Below are positions 1-4,862 of a stretch of DNA of 13,422 bases, one piece after another (within the stretch, counting starts at the first letter, position 1; each line of letters begins with the position of its first letter). This DNA comes from an uncultured Oscillospiraceae bacterium (GTDB lineage: Bacteria > Bacillota > Clostridia > Oscillospirales > Ruminococcaceae). The notes beneath the pieces are model-generated. The model was given only the letters and a program-made list of their open reading frames with translations. It did not search any database and was not told where the DNA came from. The position numbers and the translations under genes are program-made. The stretch spans positions 1 to 13,422 of the forward strand of contig USLH01000057.1 in NCBI GenBank assembly GCA_900555435.1. Reading direction: 5' to 3'.

Positions 1-374
1 AACGCGCCGAAGCTTCCGGGAAGCTCCACCGTGACCGCCTGTTCCTCCTGCCGGGCAGCGCCCGCGGCTTCAAATTCTTCCTCCGCTTCCTCCAGCGCCT
101 GCTCGATCAGGCCGATGACGAATTCCTTTTGGGTCAGCTTCCGGCGGTAGGTCTGTTCGTAGCGTTCCAGGTAATCCTTGATTTTCTGGAACAGTTCCTC
201 GCTGACCTGGAATGCCAATGTTCTCGTTTTGTCCATGTGAATCCCTCCATCCATGTGTTCCCGGATCACCAGTTCGATATACTGGCTCACCGTCAGTTCC
301 TTTTCCCTCATTTCCTCGCTGATCCGGTTGTGCAGATCCAGCGGGATTTTGCAGGTAAGGCCTTTGGTTTCCAT
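1..374 (-). CDS. Tandem ribbon-helix-helix-like protein, C-terminus cut by window edge
   Basis: The leftward frame is open from 374 to the first base of the window, so about 124 residues are seen and the C-terminus is missing. Residues 1-41 (METKGLTCKIPLDLHNRI, then a helix and TVSQYIELVIREHM) have the strand-helix-helix pattern of a ribbon-helix-helix DNA-binding unit. Residues 47-100 start a second, similar unit (TRTLAFQVSEELFQKIKDYL, then LTQKEFVIGLIEQAL), followed by an acidic Glu/Ala-rich helix. I chose the ATG at 374 because a GGGGGA box lies 6 bases upstream; the ATG at 380 overlaps the preceding stop (ATGA) but touches that box. The gene is coupled to the small protein upstream. The likely role is DNA binding or regulation on a mobile element, inferred from the fold pattern and from the ParM/ParR neighbours. 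No specific family is recognised with certainty. Confidence 0.7.
   Translation of the reverse strand, partial: METKGLTCKIPLDLHNRISEEMREKELTVSQYIELVIREHMDGGIHMDKTRTLAFQVSEELFQKIKDYLERYEQTYRRKLTQKEFVIGLIEQALEEAEEEFEAAGAARQEEQAVTVELPGSFGA
243..248 (-). promoter_or_regulatory. Internal Shine-Dalgarno site for an in-frame ATG at 236
   Basis: On the minus strand GGAGGG (248-243) sits 6 bases before an in-frame ATG (236-234), exactly where the second ribbon-helix-helix-like unit begins (MDKTRTLAFQ). This is as good a ribosome site as that of the full-length start. A shorter second product containing only the C-terminal unit is therefore plausible. Whether it is used is inference. Confidence 0.45.
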
Positions 375-376
375 TG

Positions 377-592
377 TCATTCCCCCATAAGATCCTGATA
401 CAGGGCGTAAGTTTCTTCGCTGACTGGAATTGTAATATTGTTTGGCCGTTCTTTCCGGATTTCCTGGTCCGCATAATGAATGGTGATGGCCCGTACCGCA
501 GCTTCTTCCAGGGTAAGTCCTTGCCGCTCCGCGTCCGCTTCGATGAGACGGAACAGCTTTTCCGGTATCCGGAAGGTAATTTCTTTGTCCAT
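377..592 (-). CDS. Small ribbon-helix-helix-like protein (71 aa)
   Basis: This is a 71-residue leftward protein. Residues 1-50 (MDKEITFRIPEKLFRLIEAD, then a helix with LTLEEAAVRAITIHYADQEI) show a short beta strand followed by two helices, as in ribbon-helix-helix (Arc/CopG-like) proteins. The tail NNITIPVSEETYALYQDLMG looks like another strand-helix start. I chose the ATG at 592 because AAAGGAGGA lies 9 bases upstream; an in-frame GTG at 619 lies upstream of that site and is unlikely. The stop overlaps an upstream ATG of the next gene (ATGA at 380-377), so the two are probably translated together. It follows the ParR-like gene after a gap of 116 bases with no clear promoter. A DNA-binding role on a mobile or plasmid-like element is inferred; no named family is certain. 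Confidence 0.7.
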   Translation of the reverse strand: MDKEITFRIPEKLFRLIEADAERQGLTLEEAAVRAITIHYADQEIRKERPNNITIPVSEETYALYQDLMGE

Positions 593-708
593 AGTCCTAA
601 ATCCTCCTTTTGACACCAAGTATATCGGAACGCCGTCCGGAAAGCTATCATCAAACCCAACAGCCTTTCAGGCAAAGCAGGCCGGGATTCCAGCATCAGC
701 AATAACGG

Positions 709-984
709 CTAATCCTCATCCATCAGGGAACCCAGGAACCCCATCATCTCCTTAGGAATGGTTTCCTCCTGCTGCAGCATGGGCTGGGGAGGGACAGCCT
801 TCAGTTCTTCCCGCAGCACCCGGCGCAGGATGGCTTCCAGGTCCTCTTTCTGAACAGTTTCCAGGATCGCATGCACCAGGAAGGCGCTCTTTTGACCTTC
901 CGGCACATTTCGCAGCACCTCCCATGCCTTCCGGTGCTCCGCGTTCCGGAGGTTTGGTCGGAACATAAAGATGGGGCGGCTCAT
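709..984 (-). CDS. ParR-like segregation adaptor protein (91 aa)
   Basis: This small protein starts at an ATG that overlaps the stop of the parM-like gene (ATGA, 984-981), which means tight co-translation. The N-terminal part (MSRPIFMFRPNLRNAEHRKA, then WEVLRNVPEGQKSAFLVHAIL) has the strand-helix-turn-helix look of the DNA-binding half of ParR-type proteins. The C-terminal half is helical, with a Pro/Gln-rich linker (PPQPMLQQEE) and an acidic end (GFLGSLMDED). In type II partition systems ParR binds a centromere (parC) through its N-terminal ribbon-helix-helix domain and caps the ParM filament with its C-terminal tail. The function here is called mainly from position directly behind parM and from size. 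The sequence alone would only support a small DNA-binding protein. Confidence 0.65.
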   Translation of the reverse strand: MSRPIFMFRPNLRNAEHRKAWEVLRNVPEGQKSAFLVHAILETVQKEDLEAILRRVLREELKAVPPQPMLQQEETIPKEMMGFLGSLMDED

Positions 985-1901
985 CTGCCCTTCCCATCCC
1001 GCGGCATTTGCTCCAAAATGCGCTCGAACCCTTCGGCGTTCACCTTGTCGTCCTCCAGGGCAAAAGCCCTGGACACCCCCTTCCCTTCGCTCACACGCCG
1101 CGACACCACCGCCGCCCCGCCTCCCAGCATCACCACCGGCAGAGTGTGCAGGTCAAACCCCGCCTCCATCACCGCCGACAGAAGCTGCCGGGTGTAAACG
1201 CCGCCCTGCCGGTCGATGACCTTTTGCACCCCAACGTCCAGGCTGCACCCTTTCCCGGACAGCACCCGTTCGATCTGCGCGTCGGTCACCGATACGCCCA
1301 GTTCCCGCCGCACCTGCTCCCGCGCCTCGTCCATGCACCGGATCATTCCCAGCTCCAGGCTCCGGCAGGCTGCGGCGTTTGGAACACCGTTGTCCAGCCG
1401 CATGAGATCCACCGTCCAGCCGCCGATGTCCATCAGCAGCACAGAAGGCTCGTCCCGCAGCAGGTTGGGGAAGAGGGCAAGGGCAGAGTACCCCTGCGGG
1501 AACAGCTTCACGTCCGTTATGGTCACACAGTGGGGGACGCCCTCGAACCGGAACTTTACCGGCTGGGAAGAGCGAAGCAGGTATTCCCGGAACGATTTCT
1601 TCTCCCGCCCAAAATTTGCCAGCGGCAGTCCCGCGGCTATGGTGACAGAGCACTCCGGGCTTGCTCCGCGGTGCTTCAGTTCCCTGGCGATGGCCGCCAG
1701 GGTCAGCAGGTAGTAGCTGTCGTTTTCCGTTTTGTCCCGCAGGATCGGCTGTCGGCCTGTCCCGCAGACAAAAAATTTCCCGTCCGTTTCCAGGGTGTCC
1801 TGCAGGGTGTATGGCTCGTGGCTGTAAGCCGTGACCCCTGCCGGAAACGAAAAATTTTTGGTTTTGATGGCGTAGTAGCCATGATCGATACCGAGGTTCA
1901 T
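981..1901 (-). CDS. parM: ParM/StbA-family actin-like ATPase (plasmid segregation)
   Basis: This 306-residue actin-like ATPase has its nucleotide-binding motifs in the expected order: phosphate-1 GIDHGYYAIKT (residues 4-14), phosphate-2 DIGGWTVD (158-165) and the adenosine motif VVMLGGGAA (256-264). Its length fits ParM/StbA proteins (about 300-350). ParM polymerises into filaments that push plasmid copies apart when bound by ParR on parC. Here parM overlaps the small ParR-like gene by four bases, the normal order parC-parM-parR. GAAAGGAAG lies about 9 bases before the ATG at 1901. A perfect inverted repeat lies 40 bases upstream and could be part of the centromere or operator. Location next to a tRNA gene suggests an integrated element that may exist as an extrachromosomal circle, where partition would matter. 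The family call is firm; the assignment to an integrative element is inference. Confidence 0.88.
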   Translation of the reverse strand: MNLGIDHGYYAIKTKNFSFPAGVTAYSHEPYTLQDTLETDGKFFVCGTGRQPILRDKTENDSYYLLTLAAIARELKHRGASPECSVTIAAGLPLANFGREKKSFREYLLRSSQPVKFRFEGVPHCVTITDVKLFPQGYSALALFPNLLRDEPSVLLMDIGGWTVDLMRLDNGVPNAAACRSLELGMIRCMDEAREQVRRELGVSVTDAQIERVLSGKGCSLDVGVQKVIDRQGGVYTRQLLSAVMEAGFDLHTLPVVMLGGGAAVVSRRVSEGKGVSRAFALEDDKVNAEGFERILEQMPRDGKGR

Positions 1902-1940
1902 GTTTTCAACTTCCTTTCAGAAATTTGTGGAAAAATATAT

Positions 1941-1981
1941 TTACCGGCTGGGAAAAGAAACGTTCCTTTCCCAGCCGGTAA
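1941..1981. repeat. Perfect 15-bp inverted repeat upstream of parM
   Basis: The arms ttaccggctgggaaa (1941-1955) and tttcccagccggtaa (1967-1981) are exact reverse complements with an 11-base spacer that contains AACGTT. The repeat ends 40 bases before the parM start, next to an AT-rich stretch (ATATATTTTT on the minus strand) that could hold a -10 box. No T-run follows on the plus strand, and on the minus strand the following run is interrupted (AATATATTTTT), so a terminator is possible but not the best reading. Position favours an operator or a ParR/centromere site; an RNA hairpin in the 5' leader or an element-end or oriT repeat are alternatives. Confidence 0.8.
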
Positions 1982-1996
1982 GTTTCTGGGGATTCA

Positions 1997-2017
1997 GGGA
2001 GAGAGTGTGAGAGAGGG
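1997..2017. repeat. Purine-rich mirror repeat
   Basis: The plus strand reads the same in both directions across 21 bases centred on T-G-T: nine bases (gggagagag) match nine mirrored bases (gagagaggg). The flanks continue as a nearly pure purine tract to about 2024. Purine mirror repeats of this kind can form intramolecular triplex (H-DNA) in supercoiled DNA. On the leftward transcript this is a C/U-rich single-stranded stretch upstream of parM. Confidence 0.6.
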
Positions 2018-2042
2018 GGAAAGGGGCCAGGAAAAGCAAAAC

Positions 2043-2070
2043 CCCGGCTCCTGCCGCCACAGAAACCGGG
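2043..2070 (-). terminator. Terminator-like hairpin (H4) in the parM upstream region
   Basis: On the minus strand CCCGGTTTCT (2070-2061) pairs along all 10 bases with AGGAGCCGGG (2052-2043), two of the pairs being G-U, around an 8-base loop GTGGCGGC. GTTTTGCTTTTCC follows, a broken U-run. The G-U pairs become A-C mismatches on the plus strand, so the RNA is probably the leftward one. Confidence 0.5.
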
Positions 2071-2077
2071 ACCTTAA

Positions 2078-2128
2078 AAAAGGGCGCACTTCCCCCTGGA
2101 ACCTTACGCCTTTGAAATACGCCCTTTT
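2078..2128 (-). terminator. Terminator-like hairpin (H3), U-tailed
   Basis: On the minus strand AAAAGGGCG (2128-2120) pairs perfectly with CGCCCTTTT (2086-2078), and the T-run totals six (2081-2076). The 33-base loop can form a small inner hairpin (TTCC-AGGG-GGAA). The A-run before the stem makes it usable in both directions, but the longer T-run is leftward. It lies 27 bases from a further hairpin and could be an attenuator for the leftward transcript. Confidence 0.5.
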
Positions 2129-2154
2129 CATTTGGGCAATCTATCTATATTCAG

Positions 2155-2178
2155 GCCGGAAACTTCTACATCCCCGGC
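2155..2178 (-). other. GC hairpin (H2) with strand-specific G-U pairs
   Basis: On the minus strand GCCGGGGA (2178-2171) pairs over all 8 bases with TTTCCGGC (2162-2155), two pairs being G-U, closing a loop TGTAGAAG. On the plus strand only the outer five pairs form; there ACGGATTTTTTT follows, so a weak rightward terminator is an alternative reading. Confidence 0.45.
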
Positions 2179-2212
2179 ACGGATTTTTTTCTGAAAAAAT
2201 AGGGCAAAACGA

Positions 2213-2261
2213 AAAAAGCGGAGCCAAATCCTGAAAAACTCAGAATCTGACTCCACTTTTT
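2213..2261 (-). terminator. 22-bp hairpin (H1), fully paired only in leftward RNA
   Basis: The minus-strand arms at 2261-2240 and 2234-2213 pair along all 22 positions, four of them G-U, around the loop GTTTT. The outer pairs are A-T runs, so the U-run is built into the stem and followed by TCGTTTTGCCC. In the plus strand the same four positions are A-C mismatches. This shows selection for an RNA structure read leftward. It could be a strong terminator after the tRNA gene or the core stem of a structured RNA. Confidence 0.6.
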
Positions 2262-2355
2262 GCTTCTTTTTCGGTTAGATCAGGGGGTGACAGTAATGGA
2301 ACAAGCTTCCTGTTTCGCGACGCAAAAAAGCCCGCAAACCCCCATAAAACCTAAG

Positions 2356-2385
2356 AAAAAAGTGGCCGACAGTAAAATCGACCAC
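2356..2385 (-). terminator. Intrinsic terminator of tRNA-fMet
   Basis: Seven bases past the encoded CCA end, the minus strand has GTGGTCGA (2385-2378) pairing with TCGGCCAC (2369-2362), with one G-U, an 8-base loop and then six T (2361-2356). This is a standard Rho-independent terminator for the tRNA transcript. Confidence 0.85.
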
Positions 2386-2391
2386 TAAATC

Positions 2392-2467
<76 letters not shown>

Positions 2468-2499
2468 ATATTTTTTCTGCCACTTAAGACAGCTTTTAT

Positions 2500-2528
2500 A
2501 TTATAGCACGCCGTTTCTCTCCTGTCAA
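2500..2528 (-). promoter_or_regulatory. Consensus sigma-A promoter of tRNA-fMet
   Basis: On the minus strand TTGACA (2528-2523) and TATAAT (2505-2500) are separated by exactly 17 bases, and TGC before the -10 makes it an extended -10 as well. The tRNA 5' end is 33 bases past the -10 box. Both hexamers match the consensus perfectly. Confidence 0.92.
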
Positions 2529-2732
2529 GAGGTTTCACGAAAGTTTTTTCTCCTATCGGTTTCGGAAAAAGTCCTGATCCGCCCCCTCCGAAAATCGGGC
2601 ATCTTTCACAAGCCGGCAAAATCGTCCCTTCGCAGGATACAGCTTCTAAAAGATTTTTCTCAGGAAAAGACATATTTCATCTGATCCTTTTGCTAAAGTC
2701 CGCCAAAAGCAGCTGAAGACTCTCATCGTTTT
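2529..2732. other. Intergenic region with no recognised feature
   Basis: These roughly 200 bases lie between the divergent tRNA promoter and the transporter control region. An open leftward frame (2446-2673) crosses the tRNA gene and its promoter and is not a gene. I see no further promoter, RNA or repeat here. Confidence 0.5.
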
Positions 2733-2820
2733 TTTGCAAATTCACCACAAAAGTTTTGCAAAAGCCCCATTTCAAGGGCTTTCTCCGGCTTTGCAAAAAA
2801 GCAATAACCCCCTGCAAAAA
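2733..2820. promoter_or_regulatory. Array of TTTGCAAA palindromes, candidate operators
   Basis: TTTGCAAA occurs at 2733-2740, 2755-2762 (inside TTTTGCAAAA, 2754-2763) and 2790-2797; a fourth related site TGCAAAAA is at 2813-2820. Centres are about 22, 35 and 21 bases apart, close to whole turns of the helix for the outer pairs. A second dyad, AAAGCCC/GGGCTTT (2761-2767, 2776-2782), lies between sites two and three. All lie just upstream of the candidate transporter promoter, fitting a dimeric regulator such as an AraC- or LacI-type protein. No regulator gene is in the window. Confidence 0.5.
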
Positions 2821-2848
2821 GATTGGTCTTCTCTTTTGAGGGAAAGGA

Positions 2849-2857
2849 TGCTATGAT
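2849..2857 (+). promoter_or_regulatory. Candidate extended -10 promoter of the transporter operon
   Basis: TGCTATGAT (2849-2857) fits an extended -10 box 58 bases before the first permease ATG. No good -35 is found at 16-18 bases (the sequence there is pyrimidine-rich), so activation by a protein bound to the upstream palindromes would make sense. A second TATACT at 2863-2868 is an alternative -10. Confidence 0.4.
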
Positions 2858-2914
2858 ACTGATATACTCTCCGGACAACGGAGACAATCCACTGGAAACA
2901 AGAAATGAGGGTGA

Positions 2915-3877
2915 ATGTCGTTGCTGAAATCGAAATCAACCCGCAGCGTGCCGACTGCTGCCGCCGGTAGTAAAAAGAAGAGCATCTGGAGGCGGATGGT
3001 AAAGGACTACCAGCTCTACCTTCTGGTGCTGCCAGCCATCATCTGGTACATTGTTTTCGCATATGCCCCCATGTACGGACTGCAGATCGCCTTCAAGGAC
3101 TACAGCGGCGCCATCGGCATCCTGGAAAGCCCCTGGGTGGGACTGAAGCACTTCAAGAGCTTCTTCCGCTCCTATTATGCATGGTCGCTCATTAAAAATA
3201 CGATCGTTCTCTCCCTCTACTCCATGCTGGCAGGGTTTCCCATCCCGATTATCCTCTCCCTGATGCTCAACGAGCTGAAAAGTCCCGGATACAAAAAATT
3301 CGCCCAGACGGTTCTCTATGCACCCCATTTTATTTCGATTGTCGTTTTGGTTGGTATGCTGAACCTCTTTTTCTCTCCGAAGGGCCCCATTGATACCCTT
3401 CGGGTCTCCATGGGGCTGCAATCGGTCAATTATCTGACCTCCGCCACTGCTTTCCGGCACTTGTATGTCTGGTCCGGCGTGTGGCAGGGCGCAGGCTGGG
3501 GCTGCATCATCTATCTTGCGTCCCTATCCAGCGTAGACCCGGGGCTTCACGAAGCAGCCATGATCGACGGCGCCTCCCGGCTCCAGCGGATCTGGCACAT
3601 CAACATTCCCTGTATCCTTCCCACAGCTACCATTCTTTTAATCATGAACGCCGGATCCCTCTTAAGCGTAGGCTTTGACAAGGTCTTCCTGCTGCAGAAC
3701 GACCTGAATAGGGACTCCTCCAACGTCATTGCGACCTACATCTATACCCGGGGTCTCGTAAAACAGGACTATAGCTTCTCTACGGCAGTGGGTTTAATGA
3801 ACAATGTCATTAACTTCTTCATGGTGCTTCTGGTGAACAGGATCGCCAAAACACTGTCCGACACCAGCCTGTTCTGA
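2915..3877 (+). CDS. lplB: CUT1-family sugar ABC transporter permease, LplB type
   Basis: This 320-residue inner-membrane permease has a basic N-terminal extension (1-32), then membrane segments near 34-55, 95-118, 137-155, 184-203, 236-256 and 291-309. The coupling loop EAAMIDGASRLQRIWHINIP (213-232) is the EAA motif of binding-protein-dependent permeases, which docks on the ATPase. Opening with DYQLYLLVLPAIIWYIVFAYAPMYGLQIAFKD is typical of the LplB/YtcP branch, which imports oligosaccharides or glycoconjugates. It pairs with the permease 14 bases downstream. GAGGG lies only 4 bases before the ATG at 2915; an in-frame TTG at 2921 would have better spacing and is an alternative start. No ATPase gene is present; related systems borrow a shared MsmX-type ATPase. 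The substrate cannot be told from sequence. Confidence 0.88.
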   Translation: MSLLKSKSTRSVPTAAAGSKKKSIWRRMVKDYQLYLLVLPAIIWYIVFAYAPMYGLQIAFKDYSGAIGILESPWVGLKHFKSFFRSYYAWSLIKNTIVLSLYSMLAGFPIPIILSLMLNELKSPGYKKFAQTVLYAPHFISIVVLVGMLNLFFSPKGPIDTLRVSMGLQSVNYLTSATAFRHLYVWSGVWQGAGWGCIIYLASLSSVDPGLHEAAMIDGASRLQRIWHINIPCILPTATILLIMNAGSLLSVGFDKVFLLQNDLNRDSSNVIATYIYTRGLVKQDYSFSTAVGLMNNVINFFMVLLVNRIAKTLSDTSLF

Positions 3878-3891
3878 AAGGGGGAAACGAT

Positions 3892-4791
3892 ATGGCAATC
3901 ATCAAAGAAACCCGGGGCGATAAGGTCTTCAACATCGTAAATCTCATCCTCGTCACCCTTTGCGTGCTGCTGGTGCTTTACCCGCTCTACTTTATCCTGA
4001 TCGCCTCTTTCTCGAATCCCAACCTGGTGGCGGCGGGAGAAGTCTGGTTCTATCCCAGAGAAATGACGCTGGATGCCTACAGAACGGTCTTTAAGAACAA
4101 GGACATCGTCATCGGCTACCTGAACACGATCTTTTACGCCGTTTTCGGCACCCTGTTCAGCCTGGCCATGACTCTCACCGCCGCCTATGCGCTTTCCAAA
4201 CGGCACTTCATCGGCAGAAATGTCATCATGTTCTTCTTCGCTTTCACCATGTACTTCGGCGGCGGCATGATTGCCAGCTATTTGAACATCAAGAATCTGG
4301 GGCTTTTAAACACCCGCTGGGTCATGATCATCCCCACAGCCATTTCCACCTACAATCTTATCGTCTGCCGCACCTTCTTCGCAAACGGCATACCGTCAGA
4401 GGTGGAGGAAGCAGCCATCATCGACGGGTGTTCCACCTTCCAGGTCTTCGTCCGGATCGTGCTTCCCCTGTCCAAGGCTCTGATCGGCGTTATGGCGCTC
4501 TACTACGGCGTCGCCCAGTGGAACTCCTTCTTCAACGCCCTGATCTATCTCTCCAACGCCCGTGACAAAGTCCCGCTGGCTCTGGTCCTGCGAGAGATTC
4601 TGGTTCTCAACACCATGAAGGCAGCCATGGGCGGATCCATCAGTGAAGAGCTGGCCCTCTATTACGCAAACCTTGCAAACCTCTTAAAGTATGCGCTGAT
4701 CGTCGTCAGCGCCGCCCCGCTGCTCATCATCTACCCCTTCCTGCAGAAATACTTCGATAAGGGCGTTATGCTGGGCTCCATCAAGGGCTGA
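3892..4791 (+). CDS. lplC: CUT1-family sugar ABC transporter permease, LplC/YtcP type
   Basis: This is the 299-residue partner of the preceding permease. Membrane segments lie near 15-38, 77-101, 109-130, 142-160, 196-219 and 262-284. The EAA loop EEAAIIDGCSTFQVFVRIVLP (172-192) places it with MalG/LplC-type subunits, which form the heterodimeric pore with an LplB-type partner. The end KYFDKGVMLGSIKG matches the usual C-terminus of this branch (FxKGxxxGsiKG). AAAGGGGG is a strong ribosome site 8 bases before the ATG, and the short gap from the upstream stop indicates one transcript. Both permeases are complete. Family confidence is high; the gene symbol rests on type and order. Confidence 0.88.
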   Translation: MAIIKETRGDKVFNIVNLILVTLCVLLVLYPLYFILIASFSNPNLVAAGEVWFYPREMTLDAYRTVFKNKDIVIGYLNTIFYAVFGTLFSLAMTLTAAYALSKRHFIGRNVIMFFFAFTMYFGGGMIASYLNIKNLGLLNTRWVMIIPTAISTYNLIVCRTFFANGIPSEVEEAAIIDGCSTFQVFVRIVLPLSKALIGVMALYYGVAQWNSFFNALIYLSNARDKVPLALVLREILVLNTMKAAMGGSISEELALYYANLANLLKYALIVVSAAPLLIIYPFLQKYFDKGVMLGSIKG

Positions 4792-4802
4792 TCCATCGGT
4801 TC

Positions 4803-4829
4803 AAACGGCGCCGGAACCCGGTTCCGTTT
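4803..4829 (+). other. Intercistronic stem between permease and binding-protein genes
   Basis: GGAACC/GGTTCC (4813-4818, 4820-4825) and AAACGG/CCGTTT (4803-4808, 4824-4829) are overlapping, competing inverted repeats in the 71-base gap. There is no T-run, so this is not a terminator. Such stems often protect or process mRNA so that the binding protein is made in excess over its permeases. Confidence 0.4.
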
Positions 4830-4862
4830 CAATATGTTCGACAAACGAAAGGAGCGTCAACC

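Larger units (their letters stand above)
1902..2355. other. Gene-free, hairpin-dense region between parM and tRNA-fMet
   Basis: No convincing gene lies in these 454 bases. They hold, from right to left on the minus strand, a pairing-rich stretch near 2281-2341 (a CCCCC/GGGGG long-range match and a GGAA/TTCC hairpin), a 22-bp hairpin (2213-2261), an A/T dyad (2184-2199), a GC hairpin (2155-2178), two terminator-like hairpins (2078-2128, 2043-2070), a purine mirror repeat (1997-2017) and a perfect 15-bp inverted repeat (1941-1981). Three hairpins need G-U pairs that exist only in leftward RNA. The region may combine terminators isolating parM from the strong tRNA promoter, a structured leader or small RNA, and the parC centromere. 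None of these roles is proved. Confidence 0.6.

Noticed and set aside
70..702. Leftward open frame of 210 codons over the small ribbon-helix-helix genes
   Set aside because: It is out of frame with both small genes, has low-complexity Gly/Arg content, and lacks a ribosome site; the two shorter frames have good sites and an ATGA overlap.
1008..2234. Long rightward open frame (408 codons) opposite parM
   Set aside because: It mirrors the parM coding frame and runs on through the hairpin region. Its product is Arg/Pro/His-rich with no domain pattern, while the leftward frame carries all ParM motifs.
2733..2820. CRISPR-like repeats
   Set aside because: The repeated unit is only 8-10 bases, spacings are uneven and there are no cas genes; operators explain it better.
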